Assembly (NCBI RefSeq): GCF_003846185.1
Contig: NZ_ML123034.1
Coordinates: 1,292,727-1,356,726, forward strand
Origin: Streptomyces sp. ADI96-02
Lineage (GTDB): Bacteria; Actinomycetota; Actinomycetes; Streptomycetales; Streptomycetaceae
Length of the DNA: 64,000 nucleotides
Direction of reading: 5' to 3'
Part shown: positions 31,223 to 39,591 of the stretch, piece after piece
Layout of the letters: each line of letters opens with the position of its first letter
How positions within the stretch are numbered: position 1 is the first letter of the stretch
Made by a program: the position numbers and the translations under genes
The notes under the pieces: model-generated
Told to the model about the DNA's origin: nothing
Database searches by the model: none
What the model saw: the letters and a program-made list of their open reading frames with translations, nothing else

Positions 31223-32035
31223 TCAGCGCCGCCGACGGCCTCGGACCAGCGCCGGCAGCGGCTCGCGGGAGCGCCGGGCGGAGCGCCCGTCCCGGTCCGG
31301 TTCGCCCGCCACCGCCGCCGGGTCGAACATCACGACCACCGCCGCCAGCAGCAGGAAGCAGGCCGGGCCGATGAGCAGGGGGACGATCAGCTCGGCGGGG
31401 CGTCCGCCGGGGACCGGGCCGCCCGCGGCGGGATGCAGGTGGACGTCGAGGGCGGCCATACCGGTGTAGTGCATCCCGGTCACGGCCACGGCCATCACCA
31501 CGCTCGCGCCGAGGCTGGAGAGGAAGCCGCGGCCGACGGCGGTGGCCCGGAGCGCGGCCGTCGAGGCGACCACCGCGATCACCACCGAGAGGGCCACCAG
31601 GGGCGTGTCGTAGGTCAGGTGCCCCTGGAGGCGCATGCCCGCCATGCCGAGGTAGTGCATGGACGCCACGCCGAGTCCGGTGATGGTGCCGCCGGTGATC
31701 AACGCCATGCGGGTTGCGCCCCGGTGTCCGACAATGAACGTGCCGATGCCGACCATGACGATGGCCACGGCCAGACCGGCGAAGGTGAGCGGTCTGTCGT
31801 AGGAGATCGGAGCCTCCTCGACCGTGAAGCCCATCATCGCCACGAAGTGCATCGTCCAGATGCCGGAGCCTATGGACAGGGCGCCCAGCCCCAGCCACCC
31901 GATCTTGAAGGAGCGTGCCGTGCGCAGGGACCTGGTGGTGCAGCGGAGCCCGAGGGCGGCTCCCATACCGGCCAAGAGGAAGGCGGCGACCGGAGTCACC
32001 AGTCCGTAGGTGAAGCCGTCGACCGTGCCCTGCAT
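31223..32035 (-). CDS. MHYT-domain integral membrane sensor
   Basis: A 270-residue protein with about seven hydrophobic helices and the three MHYT-type motifs WTMHFVAM, SMHYLGM and GMHYTGM, each at the outer end of a helix. MHYT domains are proposed to bind copper and sense oxygen, CO or NO, usually attached to GGDEF/EAL enzymes. Here the domain stands alone with only an Arg-rich cytoplasmic tail (REPLPALVRGRRRR), so any signalling partner would be separate. Start ATG 32035. It is divergent from the GDPD gene and unlinked to obvious partners. Confidence 0.9.
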   Translation of the reverse strand: MQGTVDGFTYGLVTPVAAFLLAGMGAALGLRCTTRSLRTARSFKIGWLGLGALSIGSGIWTMHFVAMMGFTVEEAPISYDRPLTFAGLAVAIVMVGIGTFIVGHRGATRMALITGGTITGLGVASMHYLGMAGMRLQGHLTYDTPLVALSVVIAVVASTAALRATAVGRGFLSSLGASVVMAVAVTGMHYTGMAALDVHLHPAAGGPVPGGRPAELIVPLLIGPACFLLLAAVVVMFDPAAVAGEPDRDGRSARRSREPLPALVRGRRRR

Positions 32036-32274
32036 GCTGGTACGCCCTTCACGGAAACCCGGGTTCGAGAGGGGTCCCCGAAGGGCCAGGCCCGGCAGGC
32101 AGACATAAGGACGCCCATTTTATCCGTTCGGAACCGTGCCCGTGCTCCCCAGTCCACTCCGGTGCGCGCCGGTGGCGCGGATTCCGTTCATTCCGCGGCC
32201 ATCGGCTCCCCGCTCCCCGTTGGTGGGCCGCTGCCACTCTCTGCGTGTCCGCACATCCGATGCGAGGAGTCCAC

Positions 32275-33162
32275 GTGTTCGTACGCTCCGCAACCGCTTC
32301 CACCGCCGCCGCGGCCGTGCTCGGCGCCGGCGCCCTCCTGCTCCCCGTCCCCCGGACGCTGGCCTCGGACCACGCCTCCGAACGGCAGGGGAGCCCGATC
32401 GTCGTCGCCCACCGGGGCGCGTCGGGCTACGCCCCGGAGAACACGCTCGCCGCCATCGACGCCGCGGACGCGCTCGGCGCCGACTGGGTGGAGAACGACG
32501 TGCAGCGCACCAGGGACGGCGTTCTCGTGGTCCTGCACGACACCGATCTGAAGCGCACGACGAACGTCGAGGAGGTGTTCCCCGACCGTGCGCCGTGGGC
32601 GGTGAAGGACTTCACGGCGGCCGAGGTGTCGAGGCTCGACGCGGGCAGCTGGTTCGGCCCGCGGTTCGCCGGGGCCCGGGTCCCGACGCTGACCCGCTTC
32701 CTGCACCGGCTGGAGCGCAACGACCAGAAGCTGCTGCTGGAGATCAAGAGCCCGCAGACCTATCCGGGCATCGAGCGCGACATCCTGCGCGTGCTGCGCA
32801 AGGAGGGGTGGCTGGACCGCTCGCACGTACGGGACCGGCTGGTCGTCCAGAGCTTCGGCGTCGACAGCGTGCGGACGGTGCGCGCCCTGCGCCCCGACGT
32901 CACCACCGGCTTCCTGGGCACGCCGGCGGTCGCCGATCTCCCCTCGTACGCGGTGTTCGCCGATCAGATCAACCCCTCGTACGCGACGATCAGCGCCGAC
33001 TACGTGGCGGCCGTGCAGCGGCTGAAGGGAGCACACGGCAAACCCCTGCGGGTGAACACGTGGACGGTCAACGACGCGAAGAAGGCGGCCACGGCCCGGT
33101 CGTACGGGGTCGACGGCATCATCAGCAACTTCCCGGACGTGGTGCGCCACGCCACGGGCTGA
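32275..33162 (+). CDS. Secreted glycerophosphodiester phosphodiesterase
   Basis: Hydrolyses glycerophosphodiesters from phospholipid turnover to glycerol 3-phosphate and an alcohol. The 295-residue form starts with GTG 32275, which has GAGGAG six bases upstream; an in-frame ATG at 32245 would give 10 more residues. A signal peptide (about residues 1-30, ending near RTLASDHAS) precedes the GDPD barrel: HRGASGYAPENT with catalytic His and Glu, DWVENDVQ, and HDTDLKRTT with the second His. It faces a CDP-diacylglycerol diphosphatase gene across a shared terminator, a lipid-related pair. Confidence 0.93.
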   Translation: MFVRSATASTAAAAVLGAGALLLPVPRTLASDHASERQGSPIVVAHRGASGYAPENTLAAIDAADALGADWVENDVQRTRDGVLVVLHDTDLKRTTNVEEVFPDRAPWAVKDFTAAEVSRLDAGSWFGPRFAGARVPTLTRFLHRLERNDQKLLLEIKSPQTYPGIERDILRVLRKEGWLDRSHVRDRLVVQSFGVDSVRTVRALRPDVTTGFLGTPAVADLPSYAVFADQINPSYATISADYVAAVQRLKGAHGKPLRVNTWTVNDAKKAATARSYGVDGIISNFPDVVRHATG

Positions 33163-33170
33163 CGGTGGCG

Positions 33171-33209
33171 CCGAGCCCCGTCGGGCCGCTGCTGCTCGAC
33201 GGGGCTCGG
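33171..33209. terminator. Bidirectional terminator between GDPD and Cdh genes
   Basis: Perfect 13-bp stem (arms 33171-33183, 33197-33209; 13-base loop) in the 91-base gap between two convergent genes. Confidence 0.85.
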
Positions 33210-33253
33210 GGCGGAACGGAGACGGACGTTCCGGGAGGGTCGCCGACTCGGCG

Positions 33254-34180
33254 TCAGCTGTACACGAGCAGGTGGTCGCACGTGCTCGTTCCGTCGTGGA
33301 GCGAGTTGTCGCTGCTGAGGACGTAGAAGGTCCCGGCGAATCCGGCGGACGTCATCTTCGGCACCACGATCAGGGTCTGGTCCGCCATGTCCAACCCGGC
33401 CGGCATCACCACGTACCGGTTCACCAGCGCGAAGAGGTTCTGATCGAGATTCGGCAGCCTGAGGGCCCGGTAGGTCCGATCCCCCGAGCCCGGGGCGCCC
33501 TCGATGGACACCTGGAAGGCCGATGAACCCCATTGGGCGGGATTGGCGGTGACCCGTCCCATCGTTTCGAGTTCCTGGAGTCGTCTCTGCGTCCTCGACC
33601 GGATACCGGCCATGTGGATATGCAACTGGTTCAGGCGCCGGGCGCTCTGCGAGTTGATTCCCAGTCCGATATCGGCGTAGCGCACGGGGACGCTTCCCCC
33701 GCTCCTCGCGTTCTGCCATGCGTCGTTCCAGTAGTTCTCCACCCCGGAGCTCAGGAGAAACGGGCATTCGATTCCCGTGATCCGACAACTGGGAACCATG
33801 AGGTAGTTGTGCTGGTTCTCGGGCTTTCCGTGCAGCACGACGTAGTTCGGCGTCACCTTCAAGCACTCGGGCTTGGGCTGCGGCGGTGGCGGCGGCGTCC
33901 CCTGCGTGCAGTACCGGACGTCGCGCCACAGCGGATCGTTGTCGGTGGGCCTGCCGCAGACGGACTGGAGCTGGGCGGGCGGGCAAGGGCTCTGGCCCGA
34001 CCCGGGTGGAGGGGTGGGGCAGGATTCGGGCGGGGTCCCGCCGGGTGCCGGGCCGCCGGCCGCCGCGGCCGTGCTCCCCATCGACCCGGCACCGGTCAGC
34101 AGGACCGCCGCCCCCATGGCGCCGGAGAACGCCACGAATTGACGCCGGGGCAGCTCGTCCGCATTCTGTTGGCCATTCAT
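33254..34180 (-). CDS. cdh: Tat-exported CDP-diacylglycerol diphosphatase-like protein
   Basis: A 308-residue protein starting at ATG 34180 (GGAG 8 bases upstream). The N-terminus has a twin-arginine signal (LPRRQFVAFSGAMGAAVLL). A Cys/Pro-rich stretch (about 45-105) precedes the catalytic domain, which matches the Cdh family: NYVVLHGKP, LMVPSCRITGIECPFLL, YWNDAWQNA, LGINSQSARRLNQLHIHMAGI with the HIT-like HxH, and the final DNSLHDG. Cdh cleaves CDP-diacylglycerol to phosphatidate and CMP. Base composition looks a little less GC-rich than neighbours, which hints at transfer. Function is inferred from motif order. Confidence 0.82.
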   Translation of the reverse strand: MNGQQNADELPRRQFVAFSGAMGAAVLLTGAGSMGSTAAAAGGPAPGGTPPESCPTPPPGSGQSPCPPAQLQSVCGRPTDNDPLWRDVRYCTQGTPPPPPQPKPECLKVTPNYVVLHGKPENQHNYLMVPSCRITGIECPFLLSSGVENYWNDAWQNARSGGSVPVRYADIGLGINSQSARRLNQLHIHMAGIRSRTQRRLQELETMGRVTANPAQWGSSAFQVSIEGAPGSGDRTYRALRLPNLDQNLFALVNRYVVMPAGLDMADQTLIVVPKMTSAGFAGTFYVLSSDNSLHDGTSTCDHLLVYS

Positions 34181-34595
34181 GCGTGATCTCCTGTGGTGAT
34201 GACCGGCGCTTGGATCATGGGCCGGAATTCGAGCGTCCGCTGAAACGCTCACAGGGTAGGCGGTGGCCGGCGAATTACCCGTGGCCGGAAGGGGAGATCG
34301 GCATCGGTTCCGCCGTTCGGCCGCCGCCTGAGGGTTTGCGCGTTGTCTCTGGCGAGCGCGCGACGATTCCGGGCCCGACGTCACGGCCGGTGCCCGGTCA
34401 GCGCGGTCCACCGTCGCCTGTTCCGTCGACCCGTCGGGCCGTCGGGCCGTCGGGCCGTCGGGCCGTCGAACCGTCGGGCCGCGCCGACCGACCCGGCGCG
34501 TCGGGCGGTGTCCGACCGGTGCTTCCCGGCCGCTCCGGCGAACGATTCACCCGTACGGGTGCCTCGACGGGCGCGGCTGATGGCACACTGCGCCG
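34181..34595. other. 415-base divergent intergenic region
   Basis: Region between the divergent cdh and MFS genes. It holds the cdh leader next to 34180, a block of short tandem repeats at 34423-34478, and about 100 bases before the MFS start. I see no credible gene in it; the open frames are GC shadows. Confidence 0.6.
34423..34478. repeat. Seven tandem 8-bp repeats (CCGTCGGG)
   Basis: Seven contiguous 8-base units: CCGTCGAC, four CCGTCGGG, CCGTCGAA, CCGTCGGG. A simple-sequence tract in the divergent region, prone to slippage. Confidence 0.9.
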
Positions 34596-35990
34596 GTGAC
34601 GCCACCTCCCCCGCCCTCCCGGGTCACGGCCGCCGAGTTGCCCGCGCTCCGCCGCCGCACCTCCGCCGTGCTCATCGTCAGCCAGATACTCGGCGGCCTC
34701 GGGGTCGCGGTCGGCATCGCGCCGGCGCCGATGCTGGCCACCGAGGTCAGCGGCTCCGAGGCGCTGTCCGGGCTCGCCCCGACGGCCTCCGTCGCCGGCA
34801 CCGCGCTCCTGTCGCTGCCGCTGGCCGCCCTGATGGCCTCCCGGGGCCGCCGCCCCGGCCTGGTGCTCGCCTATGTGATCGGCGCGCTGGGCGGCGCGCT
34901 GGTGGTGCTCGGGACGGCGGAGCGCAGCTTCCCGGTGCTCCTGGTCGGCATGGCCGCGTTCGGCGCGGGGTCCTCGGCCAACCTCCAGGCCAGGTTCGCG
35001 GCGGCCGACCTGGTCGGGCCGGAACGGCGGGGCCGGGCCATCTCCCACGTCGTCTGGGCGACCACGATCGGCTCCGTGCTGGGCCCCAACATCGCCGCCC
35101 CGGTGAACCGGCTGTTCCGCGGCACGCCGGTCCCCGAGAACGCCGGGCCCTATCTCTGCTCGGCCGTCGTCTTCCTGCTCGCCGGACTGGTCGTGGCGAT
35201 ACTGCTGCGCCCGGACCCGCTGCTCACGGCGCGCGCCCTGGCTGCGCACGGCGACGAGGGCCGGGGCCGGCGATCGCTGCGCGACGGTGTGGCGGCCGTC
35301 CGGGCGTCGCCGAGGGCCCGACTGGCCCTGGTGACCGTCACCATCTCGCACACCGCGATGGTGTCGATCATGGTCATGACCCCGGTCGACCTGGGCCGGC
35401 ACGGTGCGGACCTCCAGTTGATCGGGCTCGTGATCAGCGGGCACATCGGAGGCATGTACGCGTTCTCGCCGGTGATGGGGTGGCTGGCCGATCGTTTCGG
35501 GCGGCTCTCCGTGATCGGCCTGGCCGTCGGGCTGCTGGGCGTCGCGGCGCTCCTGGCCGGTACGGCCGGACCCCGGCACGGTCAGACGGCCGCCGGCCTG
35601 TTCGTGCTCGGACTCGGCTGGTCGGCGGGGATGATCGCCGGTTCGGCGCTGCTCACCGACTCCGTCCCGCAGGCCGCCCGAGCCGCCGTACAGGGCCTCT
35701 CCGACCTGACGATGAACGCGGCGGCGGGCCTCGGCGGAGCAGCCGCGGGGGTCGTGGTCGCGCAGTGGGGGTACGGCCCGCTCAACGCGACCGCCGCCGC
35801 ACTGCTGCTGCCGGTCGCCGCGCTCGCCCTGCGCCGCAGCCTGCGGCCCTCCGGCGGCGCGGGCGCGGCAACCAGCGGCGCGGGCCCGGCGACCGGCGGC
35901 GCGGCGAGCCCGGAGACCGAGGGCCCGCCTGCTCCTGCGGCTGCGGAGTGGGAGGCGGCGGCGGGGAAGCGGAAGGCGGATCGCCCCTGA
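34596..35990 (+). CDS. MFS transporter (drug/metabolite exporter type)
   Basis: A 464-residue membrane protein of the major facilitator superfamily with about 12 hydrophobic helices. The loop after helix 2 has ASRGRRPGLVLA (the motif A position), and WLADRFGRLSV is the repeat of it after helix 8, consistent with the two-half MFS design. The tail after residue 410 is an Ala/Gly/Pro-rich cytoplasmic extension. The GTG start at 34596 has no clear ribosome site; the mRNA may be leaderless. Substrate cannot be told; it lies 90 bases upstream of psuG on the same strand, so nucleoside export is one possibility. Confidence 0.88.
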   Translation: MTPPPPPSRVTAAELPALRRRTSAVLIVSQILGGLGVAVGIAPAPMLATEVSGSEALSGLAPTASVAGTALLSLPLAALMASRGRRPGLVLAYVIGALGGALVVLGTAERSFPVLLVGMAAFGAGSSANLQARFAAADLVGPERRGRAISHVVWATTIGSVLGPNIAAPVNRLFRGTPVPENAGPYLCSAVVFLLAGLVVAILLRPDPLLTARALAAHGDEGRGRRSLRDGVAAVRASPRARLALVTVTISHTAMVSIMVMTPVDLGRHGADLQLIGLVISGHIGGMYAFSPVMGWLADRFGRLSVIGLAVGLLGVAALLAGTAGPRHGQTAAGLFVLGLGWSAGMIAGSALLTDSVPQAARAAVQGLSDLTMNAAAGLGGAAAGVVVAQWGYGPLNATAAALLLPVAALALRRSLRPSGGAGAATSGAGPATGGAASPETEGPPAPAAAEWEAAAGKRKADRP

Positions 35991-36080
35991 GCGACCGCTT
36001 CCGGCCCGGATGCGGCGAGGACCGGCCGGATCGGGTCACCCCGTGGTTTGCGCCCGTTCCGGCCGCGACAGGGATGGGGC

Positions 36081-37109
36081 ATGCCACAGAACCCAGCCGA
36101 ACACCTCCCGCCGGGGCGGCCTGCCGGGCGGTCCTCCTCCCACGGGGCGTCCTCCTCGCCCGGGGCGTCCTCCTCCCACCGGCCGGGCGACGACGAGGGC
36201 CGCTACGAGCCGGTCCTCTCGGCCGAGGTGCGGGCCGCCCCGGCCGCCGGGCTGCCGGTCGTCGCCCTGGAGTCGACGATCATCGCGCACGGGCTTCCGC
36301 GCCCCCGCAACCTCCGGGTGGCGACGGAGCTGGAAGAGATCGTCCGGTCCGCCGGCGCCGTACCGGCCACCATCGCCGTCCTGGACGGTCGGGCCCATGT
36401 GGGCCTGGAGAAGGACGAGTTGGCGCGGATCGCCGAGGATCCGACGGTCCGCAAACTGGGCCACCGCGATCTCGCCCCCGCCCTCGCGAGCGGGGCGAGC
36501 GGAGCGACGACGGTGTCCGCGACGGCGTTCCTGGCGGCGCGGGCGGGCCTGCGCGTCTTCGCGACCGGAGGGCTCGGAGGCGTACACCGGGGATGGACGG
36601 AGAACCAGGACGAGTCGGCGGATCTGCGGCTGCTGGCCCGCACCGGGATCACCGTCGTGTGCGCCGGGGTGAAGTCGATCCTGGACGTTCCGGCGACGCT
36701 CCAGCGCCTGGAGACCCTGGGCGTCGGCATCGTCGGGTACGGGACCGGGCACTTCCCCGGCTTCTACCTCAGCAGTTCCGGTGTACCCGTCGACTGGACG
36801 GTGGACAGTCCTGCGGAGGTGGCGGAGGTGATGCGGGCGAAGGACGCGCTGGGCGGGCCGCAGGCCGCGCTGATCGTCGCCAACCCCGTGCCGGTCGAGG
36901 ACCAGTTGGATCCCGCGCTGCACGACCGGGTGCTCGCCGAGGCGCTGGACGCGTGCCGGGAGCGGGGCATCGCGGGGCAGGGCGTCACTCCGTTCCTGCT
37001 CGACCAGTTGACGCGGCGGACCGGGGGCGCGTCGCTGGAGGCGAACCTGGCGGCCGTACGCGGCAACGTACGGCTCGCGGCGCGGATCGCCGTGGCGGCG
37101 GTGCTGTGA
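36081..37109 (+). CDS. psuG: Pseudouridine-5'-phosphate glycosidase
   Basis: Splits pseudouridine 5'-phosphate into uracil and ribose 5-phosphate, allowing recycling of pseudouridine from RNA. The 342 residues show the family blocks VVALESTIIAHGLPRP, ATGGLGGVHRGW, VVCAGVKSILDVPATLQRLETLGVGIVGYGT (in the sequence as consecutive motifs), and GVTPFLLDQLTRRTGG. The family is usually about 305 residues; the extra 40 here are an N-terminal Ser/Gly/Ala-rich leader with a repeated GASSS motif. The stop overlaps the kinase start (GTGA), giving a psuG-psuK unit. Confidence 0.93.
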   Translation: MPQNPAEHLPPGRPAGRSSSHGASSSPGASSSHRPGDDEGRYEPVLSAEVRAAPAAGLPVVALESTIIAHGLPRPRNLRVATELEEIVRSAGAVPATIAVLDGRAHVGLEKDELARIAEDPTVRKLGHRDLAPALASGASGATTVSATAFLAARAGLRVFATGGLGGVHRGWTENQDESADLRLLARTGITVVCAGVKSILDVPATLQRLETLGVGIVGYGTGHFPGFYLSSSGVPVDWTVDSPAEVAEVMRAKDALGGPQAALIVANPVPVEDQLDPALHDRVLAEALDACRERGIAGQGVTPFLLDQLTRRTGGASLEANLAAVRGNVRLAARIAVAAVL

Positions 37110-38023
37110 ACGGCGGCGCCTCGGGTGCGGTGGGCGGCGGGCTCCTCGTGGTGGGCGAAGTGGTCACGGACGTGGTGGCGCGGCACGCCTCCGCGCTCGT
37201 GAACGGTACGGACACGACCGCCCGGATCCGCACCCTGCCGGGTGGAGCCGGGGCCAACGCCGCCTGCTGGGCGGCGCGTTCGGGCTGCCCGGACGTCAGG
37301 CTGCTGGCCCGGACCGGGGCGGAGTCGGCCGCCTGGCACCGGGACGCGCTGGCGCGGTCCGGGGTGCGGGCGCTGCTGGCGGTGGACGAGGAGGTGGCGA
37401 GCGCGACCGTCATCGCCCTGGTGGACGCCACGGCGGAGCGCACGTTCCTCACCGACAGCCGGGCGGTCCTGCGCCTGGCCGTCGAGGACTTCTCGCCCGC
37501 GATGCTCGACGGGGTGGGGCGGCTGCACGTCTCCGGCTACCTCCTCTTCGCCGGAGCGAGCCGGGACGCCGCGCTGCTCGCCGTCCGGACCGCCCGGGAG
37601 CGGAACATTCCGGTCAGCGTGGATCCGGCCTCGGCGGGGTTCCTCGCCGAGCTGGGTCCCGGCCGGTTCCTGGAACTGGCCGAGGGCGCGGAGCTGCTGC
37701 TGCCGAACGCGGACGAGGCGCGGCTGCTCACCGGCCTGGCCGAACCGGACGCCGCCGCCGCCGAGTTGAGCCGGCGCTTCCCGAAGGTCGCGGTCACCCT
37801 GGGGGCCCGGGGCGCGGTACTGGCGGCCGGGGGCGCGGTGACCGGACGGGTGGCGGGCCCGCCGGTCCGCGAACCGGTCGACTCGACGGGGGCGGGCGAC
37901 GCGTTCACCGGCGGTTTCCTGGCGGCCCTGCTCGCCGGGGCCGACGACGCGACGGCCGCGGGGGCGGGGTGCCGGGCGGGAGCCGAGGCGGTGACGACGG
38001 TCGGCGGCAGGCCGGCCCGCTGA
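37106..38023 (+). CDS. psuK: PfkB-family kinase, probable pseudouridine kinase
   Basis: A 305-residue ribokinase-fold kinase. PfkB signatures are visible: the N-terminal GGAGANAACWAARSG and the C-terminal DSTGAGDAFTGGFLAAL with the catalytic Asp and anion hole. The GTG start overlaps the psuG stop. The context gives the substrate: PsuK phosphorylates pseudouridine to feed PsuG. That is inference from the operon; by sequence alone it is a sugar/nucleoside kinase. It ends 16 bases from a convergent uridine-kinase-like gene. Confidence 0.85.
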   Translation: MNGGASGAVGGGLLVVGEVVTDVVARHASALVNGTDTTARIRTLPGGAGANAACWAARSGCPDVRLLARTGAESAAWHRDALARSGVRALLAVDEEVASATVIALVDATAERTFLTDSRAVLRLAVEDFSPAMLDGVGRLHVSGYLLFAGASRDAALLAVRTARERNIPVSVDPASAGFLAELGPGRFLELAEGAELLLPNADEARLLTGLAEPDAAAAELSRRFPKVAVTLGARGAVLAAGGAVTGRVAGPPVREPVDSTGAGDAFTGGFLAALLAGADDATAAGAGCRAGAEAVTTVGGRPAR

Positions 38024-38039
38024 CGGGAGGGCCGACGGG

Positions 38040-38699
38040 TCAGCCGGCCCCGCCTGCCGCCCCGGGCAGACCCGACCAGGCCGGATGCCGGGGGTCGTCG
38101 GCCCGTACGACCACGTCCGCCCGGTCGGCGGGCCCCACCTCGGCCTCGTAACGGTCGAAGGCGGGCAGCGTCCATCGCTCCGCCTCCTCGGTGCGCCGCC
38201 GCAGCGCCCCCGGCGAGAGGCGTACGTGGACGCTGAGCGCGAACGGGAACCAGTGCCCCAGCAGCAGCGGACCGTGGACGACGACCACGCCTCCCTCCGG
38301 CAGCGGGTGGTATGGGCTGCGGGTCGCGCGATCGGCCACCGGGTCCCACAGGTCGGGCAGGACGCGCCCCGAGCCGCCCGCCTCCAGCGGCCCGAACACC
38401 TCACGCCACAGCGCCCCCGTGTCGAACCAGCTGTCGGCGTACGCGTCGGGGTCCTGCTTGCCGTACTCGAAGCGCAGACTCGCCGGGCGCAGGAATCCCT
38501 CGGTGGACACGACCAGCACCGCCCGGCCGAGCAGCCGCAGCTCCTGGGCGACCCGGGCGGCGAGGTCGCCGGTGGGGGCGGCAGGCGCGCCGTCGACGCC
38601 GAGCGCGAGCCAAGGGCCTCCGTCGGCGGACGACAGCCCGTCGCCGTACCGGGCCAGCTCGCCGGCCAGCCGTTCCCAGGTGATCGCTTCGAGTCGCAC
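38040..38699 (-). CDS. Uridine-kinase-like P-loop protein with degenerate Walker A
   Basis: A 219-residue protein (GTG 38699, MRLEAITWERLAGELARY) of the type often annotated uridine kinase in Streptomyces. The usual fold marks are present: FRFEYGKQDPDAYADSWFDTGAL-like segment (substrate region, residues about 75-100), VVVVHGPLLLG and VRLSPGALRRR. At the nucleotide-binding place it reads LGVDGAPAAPTGDLA, so the GK[ST] of a working P-loop is replaced by PTG. Catalysis is therefore doubtful. It converges on the psuG-psuK operon, so it may have a nucleoside-sensing role, but this is a guess. Confidence 0.75.
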   Translation of the reverse strand: MRLEAITWERLAGELARYGDGLSSADGGPWLALGVDGAPAAPTGDLAARVAQELRLLGRAVLVVSTEGFLRPASLRFEYGKQDPDAYADSWFDTGALWREVFGPLEAGGSGRVLPDLWDPVADRATRSPYHPLPEGGVVVVHGPLLLGHWFPFALSVHVRLSPGALRRRTEEAERWTLPAFDRYEAEVGPADRADVVVRADDPRHPAWSGLPGAAGGAG

Positions 38700-38777
38700 G
38701 TCTCCATCATCGCCGCACCTTCCGGCGAAGGGCGATGGAGAGGCGGGCCGGGCCACTGTGCCGCGCCGGGGCGCGAT

Positions 38778-39506
38778 TCAGCCGCCCCGCAGTTCGGTGG
38801 CGAGCGGGCTCTCGCCGGACACCTGGATCAGGCCCTCCCCGACCGCCTCCGCGAACGTGACGACGCCCCGGCCGAGCCGGAGGCACAGCTCGGCGTCCAG
38901 GGTGATCCGGGCGTCCGGGCGATCGGCCGGGCCGTCGCCGTACACGGCGTCGGACACGGCGTCGGACACGGTGCCGTCGAGCGCCGCGTCCGACCGGGCC
39001 TCGGCTGACGGCCGGCCGGTACGGAGGTGGAACACGCCTTCGTCCAGGCGGACTTCGAGCACGCCCCGCCGGCCGACCCCGGCCAGGGCGCGCAGCAGCG
39101 GCAGCGCGAACCAGTGGGCCCGCACGGCGTCGGTCGGCCGGCGTTCGGCCAGGGCGGGCGCTCCCCAGTCGGCGAGAGCGGCGAGGACGGGCAGCAGGTC
39201 CCGGCCGCGGCCGGTCAGCTCGTACACCGACGCCGCGGCCGGGGGCGGCAGCTTGCGGCGCACCGCGAGGCCGCCCTGCTCCATGTCCTTGAGCCGGGAG
39301 GCCAGGACGTCGGTGCTGACGCCCGGCAGATCGGCGTGCAGGTCGGTGTAGCGGCGGGGTCCGGCCAGCAGTTCGCGGACGATCAGCAGCGTCCACCGGT
39401 CGCCCACGGAGTCGAGGGCGCGGGCGGCGGCGCAGAACTGGTCGTAGCTCCGGCGTCGGACGGGACGGGTCGCGGACCGTGGTGCGGGGGGCTGCTGACG
39501 TGGCAT
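38778..39506 (-). CDS. HxlR-family winged-helix regulator
   Basis: A 242-residue transcription regulator starting MPRQQPPAPRSATRP. Residues about 20-110 are an HxlR/DUF24 winged helix: YDQFCAAARALDSVGDRWTLLIVRELLAGPRRYTDL, then SRLKDMEQGGL and YELTGRGRDLLPVL. The C-terminal 110 residues form an SCP2-like ligand domain. It is divergent from an aminotransferase gene, with two similar dyads between them (39529-39541 and 39548-39564), the most likely operator. No cysteine lies in the DNA-binding helix, so thiol sensing as in HypR-type HxlR is not evident. Confidence 0.88.
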   Translation of the reverse strand: MPRQQPPAPRSATRPVRRRSYDQFCAAARALDSVGDRWTLLIVRELLAGPRRYTDLHADLPGVSTDVLASRLKDMEQGGLAVRRKLPPPAAASVYELTGRGRDLLPVLAALADWGAPALAERRPTDAVRAHWFALPLLRALAGVGRRGVLEVRLDEGVFHLRTGRPSAEARSDAALDGTVSDAVSDAVYGDGPADRPDARITLDAELCLRLGRGVVTFAEAVGEGLIQVSGESPLATELRGG

Positions 39507-39528
39507 GCGACGCAGTCTAGACAAGTTG

Positions 39529-39564
39529 TTGGACTTTCCAAGCGTGAACTTGGTAAAACCAAGT
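39529..39564. promoter_or_regulatory. Two HxlR operator-like dyads
   Basis: TTGGA-CTT-TCCAA (39529-39541) and ACTTGGT-AAA-ACCAAGT (39548-39564) are both perfect inverted repeats with 3-base spacers. Their centres, 39535 and 39556, are 21 bases apart, two helix turns. They sit in the 85-base gap between the divergent regulator and aminotransferase genes. Confidence 0.7.
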
Positions 39565-39591
39565 ATCACATTCGGCTCGGGGAGGCACCGC

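Noticed and set aside
32245-32274. ATG 32245 as the GDPD start
   Set aside because: The GTG at 32275 has GAGGAG at ideal spacing and gives a cleaner signal peptide; the ATG has no ribosome site.
34423-34478. The CCGTCGGG tract as a CRISPR array or replication iteron set
   Set aside because: No spacers separate the 8-base units, and no cas or replication gene is near.
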